Shown: positions 6,246 through 13,138, counted from the first letter of the stretch. The stretch is DNA of 14,601 nt from an uncultured Clostridia bacterium (GCA_905235815.1 CAJOMT010000057.1:1-14601); one strand, 5' to 3'. Program-made: numbers and translations. Notes: generated by a model from the letters alone, not told the origin.

Positions 6246-8023
6246 ACGTCGCACCTATATACCTTTTGTATTCCGCAGCCCTTGCAACCTTGTTTGCAAC
6301 TGCCCGTAACTTCCGCTCTGTACGCCTTTCCCCGCTCTTTGAGTAAAAATTTCTTGTCTACGAAGCAGTCGATAAAATCCCACGGAAGTATTTCGTCCTC
6401 GCCCCATTCACGGGTGTAAAACCTCTTGGATATGCCGTTCTCCTCAAACGCCTCGTCCCATTTATCCGGCTTGAACTTATCCGACCAACCGTCGAAATAA
6501 CAGCCCTTTTTGTACGCCGAATACAATACTTTCCCGACTCGTCTGTCCCCTCTCGCCAAAACCGCCTCGATCTCCGAAAGGGCAAAGTCGTTCCAACTGA
6601 GATTAGTGTTATAGCCGTAGAGTTTGCTTTTAAGTATATCGACTTTATGTTTTACGTCCTCGCTTAAAATTTGCGCTTCCCATTGAAAAGGCGTGAACGG
6701 CTTAGGAATAAACGTGGACGCACTGACGCTTATTCTCAGCCCCCTCGCCCTCGATTTATCCTGCGAATATATCTTCCTTATCCTCGATACTATATCGCAA
6801 ATGCCGTATATATCTTCGTCCGTTTCGGTTGGAAGTCCGAACATAAAATACAGTTTTATGCCCGTATAACCGTTCTCGAACGCCATATTCAGTCCGCGCT
6901 CGATATCGTCTTCCGTAATATCCTTATTGATTGCGTCTCTTAACCTTTGAGTGCCTGCCTCGGGAGCAAAGGTCAAGGAATTTTTCTTGCTCTCTTGCAC
7001 GAACTCGCCGTCGAAACTATCAAGTCTCAAAGACGGCAAAGCGAGTTTGGTATTTTTGGGTAAATTCTCTTTAAGTCCGCCTATAAGCTGTTTTAAGTGG
7101 GGGTAATCGCCCGTTGAAAGGCTGTTTAAGCCCACCTCGTCGAACCCCGTATTCTCTATTAAACTCACCGCTTGGTTGATAAGCGTTTCGGGCTTTCTCG
7201 GCCTTACGGGGCGATATATAAATCCTGCTTGGCAAAACCTGCAACCTCGATAGCAACCTCGCATTACTTCGATTACCGCTCTATCGAATACGCTCTCCGA
7301 ATTCGGAACCAGCATCTTATCCGGAAACGCTCCCTTATCGAGGTCTTTGCAGAGCGCCTTCTTTATCGGCTTATCTATCGAAAAACTTTTGATTTTGCCG
7401 TCCGGATAATACTCTACTTCCATTAAAGACGGTACGTATACGCCTTGTATCTCCGTAGCCCTCTTTAAAAACTCGGTTTTATTCTTGCATTCAAGTTTCA
7501 GTTCGGCGAGTTCTCGCATACTGTCCTCGCCGTCGCCGATGACGAATATATCTATAAAGTCGGCAAGCGGCTCGGGGTTTACCGCACACGGTCCGCCCGC
7601 TTGAATTATCGGGTAGTTTTCGCCTCGCTCCGTTCTCAAAAGAGGAATACCGGCTAAATCAAGCATATATAATATAGTGGTATAACTCATCTCGTATTGG
7701 AGAGTAAACCCTATCATATCGAAATCTTTAAGGGGCATTTTCATTCCGAGCGAATAAAGGGGGATACCCGCCTTTTTCAGTTCGTCGCCGAAATCCGTCC
7801 ACGGCGCAAAACACCTATCGCAAACGGCGCCGTCTACTCTGTTTATGACCTCGGAAACTATCCGTATACTCAAATTGCTCATAGCAACTTCGTACACGTC
7901 CGGAAAACAAATACAATAATTAAGACGAGAAGGTTTCAAATCCCTTTCGCCGTACTCTCCGCCCGTATATCTCGACGGTTTTTCAACCCTTTTTAAAATG
8001 TTTTCAATGCTTTTTAAGTCCAT
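6242..8023 (-). CDS. B12-binding-like radical SAM protein, TIGR03960-like
   Basis: This 593-residue enzyme of unknown substrate has a B12-binding-like N-terminal region (about 35-170, with LNYCICFPDVYEVAMSNL and GGPCAVNPEPLADFID). A radical SAM core follows: the 4Fe-4S motif C257-x3-C261-x2-C264 sits in MRGCYRGCRFCQAGFIYRP, and FAPEAGTQRLRDAINK is at 352-367. A second CxxxCxxC (C576, C580, C583) near the C-terminus may hold another cluster. The protein probably depends on the Fe-S assembly genes encoded nearby. It is the first gene of the seven-gene minus operon. The start has no clear Shine-Dalgarno sequence, but the N-terminus (IENILKRVEKPSRYTGGEYG) is where the family normally begins. A promoter places the transcript start next to the ATG (see 8031-8059). 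Confidence 0.92.
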   Translation of the reverse strand: MDLKSIENILKRVEKPSRYTGGEYGERDLKPSRLNYCICFPDVYEVAMSNLSIRIVSEVINRVDGAVCDRCFAPWTDFGDELKKAGIPLYSLGMKMPLKDFDMIGFTLQYEMSYTTILYMLDLAGIPLLRTERGENYPIIQAGGPCAVNPEPLADFIDIFVIGDGEDSMRELAELKLECKNKTEFLKRATEIQGVYVPSLMEVEYYPDGKIKSFSIDKPIKKALCKDLDKGAFPDKMLVPNSESVFDRAVIEVMRGCYRGCRFCQAGFIYRPVRPRKPETLINQAVSLIENTGFDEVGLNSLSTGDYPHLKQLIGGLKENLPKNTKLALPSLRLDSFDGEFVQESKKNSLTFAPEAGTQRLRDAINKDITEDDIERGLNMAFENGYTGIKLYFMFGLPTETDEDIYGICDIVSRIRKIYSQDKSRARGLRISVSASTFIPKPFTPFQWEAQILSEDVKHKVDILKSKLYGYNTNLSWNDFALSEIEAVLARGDRRVGKVLYSAYKKGCYFDGWSDKFKPDKWDEAFEENGISKRFYTREWGEDEILPWDFIDCFVDKKFLLKERGKAYRAEVTGSCKQGCKGCGIQKVYRCDV

Positions 8024-8030
8024 CTTTTAT

Positions 8031-8059
8031 ATTTTAACATATTTATTTGCAATTTGCAA
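8031..8059 (-). promoter_or_regulatory. Promoter of the radical SAM-rng operon, near-leaderless
   Basis: On the minus strand TTGCAA (8059-8054, 4/6) and TAAAAT (8036-8031, 5/6) are separated by exactly 17 bases. Transcription would begin about seven bases past the -10, near 8024, one base from the ATG at 8023. No ribosome binding site precedes that ATG, which agrees with a leaderless or near-leaderless mRNA. This is inference from two hexamers. Confidence 0.5.
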
Positions 8060-8081
8060 TACGTGCGGTAAATTTTATTTC

Positions 8082-8121
8082 AATAAAAATGCGCCCTGAA
8101 AGTTTCTCTCTCAAAGCGCAT
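8082..8121 (-). terminator. Intrinsic terminator of the DUF308 gene
   Basis: On the minus strand the arm 8121-8108 pairs with 8102-8089 around the loop AGAAA: 14 pairs, three of them G-U wobbles, with a GCGC core. TTTTATT (8088-8082) follows. It lies just after the stop at 8130 and before the promoter of the next minus-strand operon, separating the two units. Confidence 0.82.
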
Positions 8122-8129
8122 AATTACTA

Positions 8130-8786
8130 TTATTCTTCGGTTTCGGTCGCCGCTACTTGCGACTCCTTTTCTTCATTTTTCTCTTGTTCTTCTTTTTCGG
8201 GTTCGATAGCGACTTCCGTCTCCTCGTCTACGGGCGCCGCCTCTTCGGCTCCCTCGGCTTGTTTTGCAAGCGCCTTCTTCGCTAAATGCCTATCGTAGAG
8301 TATATCCACTGCCTCGAATACGATTTCAAGTATAAGTTCTATTCCGAGAAGTACTATATGAACTTTGGCGTGATGTTCGCCCGGTTCCAATATCATTGAG
8401 ACAGACATTCCTATCACGACGACAGATTCGATAATATTTATTATCCCCGGCCTTTTATGTATTACTTTTGCGATAGCCTCAGTCATCTCTCGGCTCTCGC
8501 GGATTATAGACCATATACCCCAGATAACGCATACTTTTTCGAGTTCGTCTGACGATATAATGAGCAGTACGCCTATTATTACCTGAACTAAATCTTCGAA
8601 AAACGGACTGCCTTCTTTAAGCAGTTTCTTTTCCGCTAACGCTATGATAAAGTCCTCAATAGCATATGCTATTACTACTCCGCCCACTACGTAGCCTGCG
8701 TACGGCAGTATCGCAGAGTGCAAAATCAAAATTATTATTCCGGCGGCGACAAAAGATATCGCCTTAAAAATTCTTCCTAATCGCAT
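8130..8786 (-). CDS. DUF308/HdeD-like membrane protein with acidic tail
   Basis: This 218-residue protein has about six short hydrophobic segments (near 9-22, 28-50, 64-78, 83-95, 115-133 and 142-160), arranged as the repeated helix pairs seen in DUF308 (HdeD-like) proteins. The function in this lineage is unknown; HdeD is an acid-stress membrane protein in E. coli, which should not be carried over. Residues 170-218 form a hydrophilic, very Glu-rich tail without motif, presumably cytosolic. I chose the ATG at 8786. A TTG at 8804 would add six residues but overlaps the -10 element. The chosen ATG has no Shine-Dalgarno sequence. The gene is monocistronic, with its own consensus promoter and terminator. 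Confidence 0.75.
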   Translation of the reverse strand: MRLGRIFKAISFVAAGIIILILHSAILPYAGYVVGGVVIAYAIEDFIIALAEKKLLKEGSPFFEDLVQVIIGVLLIISSDELEKVCVIWGIWSIIRESREMTEAIAKVIHKRPGIINIIESVVVIGMSVSMILEPGEHHAKVHIVLLGIELILEIVFEAVDILYDRHLAKKALAKQAEGAEEAAPVDEETEVAIEPEKEEQEKNEEKESQVAATETEE

Positions 8787-8792
8787 AATATA

Positions 8793-8833
8793 ATTATATA
8801 ACAATTTTATAACTATGTCAACTAATATGTCAA
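8793..8833 (-). promoter_or_regulatory. Consensus promoter with duplicated -35, start at the ATG
   Basis: The minus strand reads TTGACA (8821-8816), 17 bases, TATAAT (8798-8793): both hexamers and the spacing are ideal. The seventh base after the -10 is 8786, the A of the ATG, so the mRNA should be leaderless. A second TTGACA lies 12 bases upstream (8833-8828) inside a direct repeat AGTTGACATA, and has its own TATAAA 16 bases downstream, giving a possible overlapping second promoter. Confidence 0.8.
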
Positions 8834-8963
8834 CTAAAATTTCACATTATTGCATTGTGCGAAATTGTTTGGTGCGTCCCGGTTTATATCCTTATCGGCG
8901 TAGCGTTCAAAGTTGACGGCATTTTGACTTTATTCGGAAAGAGATATTAAGAATTTACGAGAC

Positions 8964-9002
8964 AAAAAAATTATTCGCTTAAAAAGGCGGATAATTTTTT
9001 TT
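8964..9002 (+). terminator. Orphan terminator-like hairpin before the iscR promoter
   Basis: A 15-pair stem, 8964-8978 with 8987-9001, has a GC core CGC/GCG, one T-G wobble (8975/8990), a run of A before and a run of T after. The wobble suits plus-strand RNA. No plus-strand gene lies upstream (the neighbour at 8130-8786 is on the other strand), so it either insulates the isc promoter or ends a small RNA from 8834-8960. In that stretch I see no coding sequence and no convincing promoter. Confidence 0.6.
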
Positions 9003-9020
9003 ATTTCTCTTTGAAAACCG

Positions 9021-9049
9021 TTGACAAAACTTTGCCGCAGTATTATAAT
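9021..9049 (+). promoter_or_regulatory. Consensus promoter of the iscRSU operon
   Basis: TTGACA (9021-9026), a 17-base spacer and TATAAT (9044-9049) match the vegetative consensus exactly. Transcription should start near 9056, at the left edge of the palindromic operator, about 38 bases before the iscR ATG. Confidence 0.9.
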
Positions 9050-9057
9050 ATATCCGT

Positions 9058-9082
9058 AATTCCTACCGAGTAGGTAGGAATT
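9058..9082. promoter_or_regulatory. Palindromic operator, candidate IscR (Rrf2) binding site
   Basis: AATTCCTACC (9058-9067) and GGTAGGAATT (9073-9082) form perfect 10-base inverted arms around GAGTA. The palindrome lies at the predicted transcription start and directly upstream of an Rrf2-family regulator gene, the usual position for autorepression. In RNA it could also fold into a hairpin close to the weak GGG ribosome binding site of iscR. That the regulator is IscR is inferred from position. Confidence 0.75.
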
Positions 9083-9093
9083 GGGTATAAATT

Positions 9094-9483
9094 ATGAAGA
9101 TTTCGTCAAAAACTCATTACGGAGTGCAAATTTTATCGCTGCTTGCCGCCGCCGACGGTACGGTTTCCGCCAAAGAACTCGAAAAGCGGACGGGCGTGTC
9201 GAGCAAATATCTCGAAAAGGTGCTGAAAATTTTGCTTTCCGCAAACGCCGTCAAAGCGACGAGAGGCAAAAACGGCGGATATATGCTCGCAAAAGACGCA
9301 GGCGATATCAGAATGGGTGAGATCGTCGGAGCGCTCGAGGAGGACAATCTCGAATTTATCGACTGCGTGAACAGTTCGGGGTGCTGTTGTCCGTCGAGCA
9401 AACTTTGGCAAAAACTCTACGACGAAATGTTGACTATTTTAAACGGTATAACGCTTAACGACATAGTAGAAGGTAACATTTAA
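9094..9483 (+). CDS. iscR: Rrf2-family Fe-S regulator, IscR-like
   Basis: This 129-residue winged-helix regulator probably senses Fe-S cluster status and controls the operon it heads. It shows the Rrf2 pattern: MKISSKTHYGVQILSLLA (1-18), helix-turn-helix GVSSKYLEKVLKILLSANAV (34-53) and the wing RGKNGGYMLA (57-66). Cluster-ligand candidates are C91, C97, C98 and C99, followed by W105. E. coli IscR uses three Cys spaced by about six residues plus a His; here the third Cys is missing and three consecutive Cys stand at the second position, so cluster ligation may differ. The start has only a weak GGG ribosome binding site eight bases upstream, but the N-terminus matches the family exactly. The stop overlaps the iscS start as TAATG. 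Confidence 0.9.
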   Translation: MKISSKTHYGVQILSLLAAADGTVSAKELEKRTGVSSKYLEKVLKILLSANAVKATRGKNGGYMLAKDAGDIRMGEIVGALEEDNLEFIDCVNSSGCCCPSSKLWQKLYDEMLTILNGITLNDIVEGNI

Positions 9484-10670
9484 TGAAAGAAATTTATTTG
9501 GATCACGCCGCCACGACGAAGCTGGACGAGCGTGTTCTCGAAAAGATGACGCCGTATTTTTTAAACGATTACGGCAATGCGAACAGTCAACACGGTTTCG
9601 GCAGAGCCGCACAACAAGCGGTGGACGAGGCAAGGGATACGATAGCCGGACTTATCGGCGCAAAAGCGTCCGAAATATACTTTACTTCGGGCGGCACGGA
9701 GAGCGACAACTGGGCGCTCAGAGGCGTTGCGAGCGCACTTAAAGACAAAGGAAACCACCTTATAATCTCTAAAATCGAGCATGCGGCTATGCTTTCGACC
9801 GCCAAAGAACTCGAAAAAGAGGGCTTTGAGTTTTCGTATATCGGCGTAGACAGCGAGGGCTTTATAGACCTCGATGAACTCGAAAAGGCGATCCGCCCAA
9901 CGACTATACTCGTAAGTTGTATGCTCGCCAACAACGAGATAGGCACTATCGAGCCGATAAAAGAGGTCGCCGAGATAGCGCATAGGCACGGGGTTTTATG
10001 TTTTACGGACGCAGTACAGGCAATGGGCGCATTGGACGTAAACGTAACGGATCTCGGCGTGGATATGATGAGTTTTTCGGCGCATAAGTTCAACGGGCCG
10101 AAGGGCGTCGGAGCGCTGTATATCAAGACGGGCGTTAAAATCGGGAGACTGATTTCCGGCGGACATCAGGAAAGGACGAGAAGGGGCGGCACGACGAACG
10201 TTCCCGGCGTAGTCGGATTTGCGGAAGCGCTTAAATTAGCAAAAGCGGAATTAAAGGAAAATTACGACTACGTAGCGAATCTCAGAAACAGATTCGTCAA
10301 TCGAGTCAAGACGGAAATACCGTTCGTCAAATTCAACGGTCCCGAGGACTTTTCAAGGAGACTTCCGAATAACGCAGACTTTTCATTCGAGTATATCGAG
10401 GGCGAATCCATACTGTTTTCGCTCGACCTCGCAGGGATAGCGGTCTCGTCGGGTTCGGCGTGTTCGTCAGGTTCGCTCGATCCGTCGCACGTACTGCTCG
10501 CAATAGGCGTTCCCGAAGAAATTGCGCACGGCTCTATCCGATTTACGTTCGGTAAAGAAAACACGATGGAAGAAGTTGATTATACCGTAGATACTCTCAA
10601 AGAAATAGTTACGAGGCTCAGGGCGATGTCGCCGCTGTTCGACCTCAAAGGAGATATAAAAGATGTATAA
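9483..10670 (+). CDS. iscS: Cysteine desulfurase, IscS/NifS family
   Basis: This PLP enzyme converts cysteine to alanine and passes the sulfur, as persulfide, to the IscU scaffold. At 395 residues it is typical for group I (IscS/NifS). Visible are YLDHAATTKLD (5-15), H100 stacking on the cofactor, TDAVQ (D176, Q179), the Schiff-base lysine K202 in FSAHKFNGPKGVGALYI, and the active-site Cys327 in VSSGSACSSGS. The flexible loop around Cys327 is of the group I type. The ATG overlaps the iscR stop (TAATG), and the 3' end overlaps iscU by eight bases, so the three proteins are made together. Confidence 0.96.
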   Translation: MKEIYLDHAATTKLDERVLEKMTPYFLNDYGNANSQHGFGRAAQQAVDEARDTIAGLIGAKASEIYFTSGGTESDNWALRGVASALKDKGNHLIISKIEHAAMLSTAKELEKEGFEFSYIGVDSEGFIDLDELEKAIRPTTILVSCMLANNEIGTIEPIKEVAEIAHRHGVLCFTDAVQAMGALDVNVTDLGVDMMSFSAHKFNGPKGVGALYIKTGVKIGRLISGGHQERTRRGGTTNVPGVVGFAEALKLAKAELKENYDYVANLRNRFVNRVKTEIPFVKFNGPEDFSRRLPNNADFSFEYIEGESILFSLDLAGIAVSSGSACSSGSLDPSHVLLAIGVPEEIAHGSIRFTFGKENTMEEVDYTVDTLKEIVTRLRAMSPLFDLKGDIKDV

Positions 10671-11067
10671 CGAAAAAGTAATGGAAGCGTTCCAAAATCC
10701 GCAAAACGTGGGCGAAGTCGAAAATTACGACGGCATAGGCAAAGTCGGCAACGCCGCTTGCGGAGATATAATGCAGATAACGTTAAAAATCGAAAACGAT
10801 ATAATAACCGACGCCAAGTTCAAGACGTTCGGTTGTGCGGCGGCTATCGCCACGAGTTCTACCGCAACGCAAATGGTGATAGGAATGACGGTAGACGAGG
10901 CGCTTAAACTCACTAACAAGCGAGTCGTCGAAGAATTGGAGGGACTTCCGCCCCAGAAGATACACTGTTCCGTTTTAGCGGAAGAAGCGATAAAGGCGGC
11001 AATAGAGGACTACCGCAACAAGCAAAAAGGCGTAGTCAAAGAGGAAGAACCGCCGAAAATGGTATAA
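10663..11067 (+). CDS. iscU: Fe-S cluster scaffold protein, IscU/NifU N-terminal type
   Basis: This is the scaffold on which 2Fe-2S and 4Fe-4S clusters are built with sulfur from IscS. Its 134 residues carry the three conserved cysteines: C33 in AACGDIM with the conserved D35, C58 in FGCAAAIATSS, and C102 in KIHCSVLAEEA. The ribosome binding site AAAGGAG ends ten bases before the ATG, inside the iscS 3' end. The C-terminal tail after about residue 118 is short, charged and not conserved. HscA/HscB and IscA are absent from the operon, as is usual in Clostridia. A strong terminator follows within 30 bases. Confidence 0.95.
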   Translation: MYNEKVMEAFQNPQNVGEVENYDGIGKVGNAACGDIMQITLKIENDIITDAKFKTFGCAAAIATSSTATQMVIGMTVDEALKLTNKRVVEELEGLPPQKIHCSVLAEEAIKAAIEDYRNKQKGVVKEEEPPKMV

Positions 11068-11075
11068 AATGGTAT
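11056..11075 (+). repeat. 10-bp tandem duplication across the iscU stop
   Basis: AAAATGGTAT occurs twice in direct succession (11056-11065 and 11066-11075). The first copy encodes the last residues Lys-Met-Val and contributes to the stop codon, and the second is untranslated. It looks like a replication-slippage duplication with no effect on the protein. Confidence 0.85.
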
Positions 11076-11091
11076 AACAGTAAAAAACAGT

Positions 11092-11138
11092 GAAGGCTGC
11101 TACAAGTGGAATAACCCACTTATAGCAGCCTTCTTTTT
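11092..11138. terminator. Bidirectional terminator between iscU and mrp
   Basis: An 18-position stem, 11092-11109 with 11116-11133, has one C-A mismatch (11103/11122) and the loop AATAAC, and is followed by TTTTT at 11134-11138. On the opposite strand a run of six T lies four bases after the stem, so it can also stop transcription of the recF-mrp unit, whose last stop codon is at 11172. Confidence 0.92.
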
Positions 11139-11171
11139 ACTCTTTTAATCACTGATAACGAATATATAGGC

Positions 11172-11987
11172 TTACTTTTTAGAAATTTCGTCCGCCGCCT
11201 CGGTTAAATATTCGCCGATAAACTCTATCTCGCCTCTGTCTACCGCCGCCGATAACTTTTCCTCTATCGGAAGCCTGTCTAATACTTTCAGCCCGTACTC
11301 TTTCGCTACGTCTTCCGTCTTGCTCTTGCCGTAGGGGTATATCTTCTCTCCGCAATGCGGACACTCTATATAACTCATATTCTCGATGATGCCGTACATA
11401 TTGATATTCATCATCTCCGCCATTCTGACCGCCTTTTCGACTATCACCGAAACGAGTTCCTGCGGCGTAGTTACGACTATTATTCCGTCAACTTTAAAAG
11501 ATTGGAATACCGTCAGCGGCACGTCGCCCGTTCCCGGCGGCATATCCACGAACATATAGTCTACGTCCTCCCATAACACGTCGGTATAAAACTGCTTGAC
11601 CGCTCCGCTGATTACCGGACCTCTCCATACTACCGGCTCATTTTCATCATTAAGCAGCAAGTTCATCGACATTACCTTTATCCCTTGTCTCGTTTCTACC
11701 GGATATATGACTTTGCCGTCCTCACTGCCGTACGCCTTTTCGGTTATGCCGAACGCCTTGGGTACGGACGGCCCCGTTACGTCTGCGTCTAATATTGCGA
11801 CCTTGTAGCCTCGCCTTAACATGTTGACGGCAAGTAGGTCTGTAACCATCGACTTGCCTACTCCGCCCTTGCCGCTCATAACCGCTATTATCTTCTTTAT
11901 CTTCGTGGTCGGAAGCGGGCTGACGAAAAACTGTCCGCTTTCGCATTTTTCTTTGCAACCGTCGCAATTTCTATCACATTCACTCAC
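11172..11987 (-). CDS. mrp: Mrp/NBP35 (ApbC) family Fe-S cluster carrier ATPase
   Basis: This cytosolic P-loop ATPase (271 residues) binds and transfers Fe-S clusters. It has the deviant Walker A SGKGGVGKS (38-46), DADVTGPSVPKAFG (67-80), Walker B-type VDMPPGTGDVPLT (147-159) and the C-terminal cluster motif CPHC (C209, C212). The N-terminus carries C4-x3-C8-x2-C11-x3-C15, a second cluster site like that of Nbp35-type proteins and many anaerobe homologues. The start is GTG at 11987, overlapping the recF stop as GTGA, with AAGGAGG nine bases upstream. It converges with the iscRSU operon, so Fe-S assembly and transfer genes sit side by side on opposite strands. Confidence 0.93.
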   Translation of the reverse strand: MSECDRNCDGCKEKCESGQFFVSPLPTTKIKKIIAVMSGKGGVGKSMVTDLLAVNMLRRGYKVAILDADVTGPSVPKAFGITEKAYGSEDGKVIYPVETRQGIKVMSMNLLLNDENEPVVWRGPVISGAVKQFYTDVLWEDVDYMFVDMPPGTGDVPLTVFQSFKVDGIIVVTTPQELVSVIVEKAVRMAEMMNINMYGIIENMSYIECPHCGEKIYPYGKSKTEDVAKEYGLKVLDRLPIEEKLSAAVDRGEIEFIGEYLTEAADEISKK

Positions 11988-13069
11988 TGAATTTTGCCTC
12001 CTTCTATGCGTATATTATTGTACTTTTCATAATCGGGTATACAGTCCGGTTCCGTACAAGTTATTATCGTCTGCATTCCCTTTACCCTCTCGATAAGTCT
12101 TAACCTACGGGACCTGTCGAGTTCGCTCATGGCGTCGTCCAAAATCAATACGGGGTATTCGCCGAACCTATCCTTGAATATCTCGGTTTCGGCAAGTTTA
12201 AGCGACAATGCGCCCGTCCGCTGTTGACCTTGCGAGCCGTAAGTCCTCACGTCTATCCCGTTTACTTTTATTTTAAGGTCGTCTCGGTGCGGTCCGACGG
12301 TGGTATGTCCCCGTTCGATATCGGTTTCACGCCTCTCGGTAAGCGCCGAGTAAAATTTTTCTTTTATCTCGTTTTCTTCGCCCTCGAAATTTCCGTCGCC
12401 CGTAACTTCGAGCGTTTCCGCTCCGCCCGTAACGAAAAGGTGCGCCTCTCTCGCCAAAGGCGAAAGTTTTTCGACGAATTTATTCCTCTCGACTATTATT
12501 TTTGCGCCGGCCTCGGCAAGTTGCAAATCCCAGATAGGCAAGGTATCGTAAATAATTTCACGCTCCTCGCTCTTTAACAGATTATTCCGCTGCGACAGTA
12601 TTTTTTTATACTTTTGCAGAGCGTAAAAATAACTCCTCGACAGTTGCGACAAAGATATATCCATAAATCTACGCCTGTCCTCGGGGCTTTCTTTGACGAG
12701 TTTCAGTTCTTCGGGGCTGAAAAATACAGAGTTGATATTCCCCAGCAGTTCGCCTATTTTGGAAATTTGCACGCCGTTTATCTTTACTTCTTTGTTTTTA
12801 TCCGAAAAGAAGTTTATTTCAACTTCGGTCTTGCCGTAAGAGGTAAGCGCCTCGCCCTTAACCGTCGCTCTATCGCCGCCGTAGGTTATGACTTGTTTAT
12901 CCCTCGTCGCCCTCGGCGAATAACCGGTACAAAGGTAAAAAATAGCCTCGGCGGAATTCGTCTTGCCCTGAGCGTTGCCGCCGCTGATTATATTTATGCC
13001 GCCCGAGTAATGAAATTTTTCGGCGGTATAGTTTCTGAAATTTATAAGCGTCAGATTTTCGATAAGCAT
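11984..13069 (-). CDS. recF: DNA replication and repair protein RecF
   Basis: This SMC-like ATPase helps load RecA at single-strand gaps and stalled forks. Its 361 residues are typical. Visible are the start MLIENLTLINFRNY, Walker A GGNAQGKTN (30-38, with Ala where Gly is common), the RecF signature SQGQQRTGALSLKLAE (279-294) and Walker B LILDDAMSELD (308-318). I chose the ATG at 13069, which fits the family N-terminus and has AAGGG upstream. A TTG at 13096 would add nine residues. recF is normally in line with dnaA and dnaN; here it is transcribed away from dnaA and is coupled to mrp. Confidence 0.95.
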   Translation of the reverse strand: MLIENLTLINFRNYTAEKFHYSGGINIISGGNAQGKTNSAEAIFYLCTGYSPRATRDKQVITYGGDRATVKGEALTSYGKTEVEINFFSDKNKEVKINGVQISKIGELLGNINSVFFSPEELKLVKESPEDRRRFMDISLSQLSRSYFYALQKYKKILSQRNNLLKSEEREIIYDTLPIWDLQLAEAGAKIIVERNKFVEKLSPLAREAHLFVTGGAETLEVTGDGNFEGEENEIKEKFYSALTERRETDIERGHTTVGPHRDDLKIKVNGIDVRTYGSQGQQRTGALSLKLAETEIFKDRFGEYPVLILDDAMSELDRSRRLRLIERVKGMQTIITCTEPDCIPDYEKYNNIRIEGGKIQ

Positions 13070-13079
13070 TACAAAACCC

Positions 13080-13111
13080 TTGATTTTTTTCGGCAATTAG
13101 TATATTATAAT
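13080..13111 (+). promoter_or_regulatory. Possible dnaA promoter in the AT-rich recF-dnaA spacer
   Basis: TTGATT (13080-13085, 4/6) and TATTAT (13103-13108, 5/6) are 17 bases apart on the plus strand. Other TATAAT strings at 13106 and 13116 lack a matching -35. The 96-base spacer is very AT-rich between 13097 and 13123 but contains no recognisable DnaA box (TTATNCACA), so I do not call it the origin. Confidence 0.35.
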
Positions 13112-13138
13112 TATATATAATAACGAAAGATTAGTAAA
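13104..13138 (-). promoter_or_regulatory. Probable promoter of recF-mrp
   Basis: On the minus strand TTTACT (13138-13133, 4/6), a 17-base spacer and TATAAT (13115-13110, 6/6) form a good vegetative promoter. A second TATAAT overlaps downstream (13109-13104). Transcription would start near 13103, leaving a leader of about 34 bases with an AAGGG ribosome binding site. Confidence 0.65.

Noticed and set aside
9587..10126. 179-codon minus-strand ORF inside iscS
   Set aside because: It is antisense to a clear cysteine desulfurase, has a Ser/Ala/Ile-rich composition, and carries no motif or ribosome binding site.
12614..13120. 168-codon plus-strand ORF antisense to recF
   Set aside because: It is a shadow of recF, with no motif, and it would run through the promoter region between recF and dnaA.
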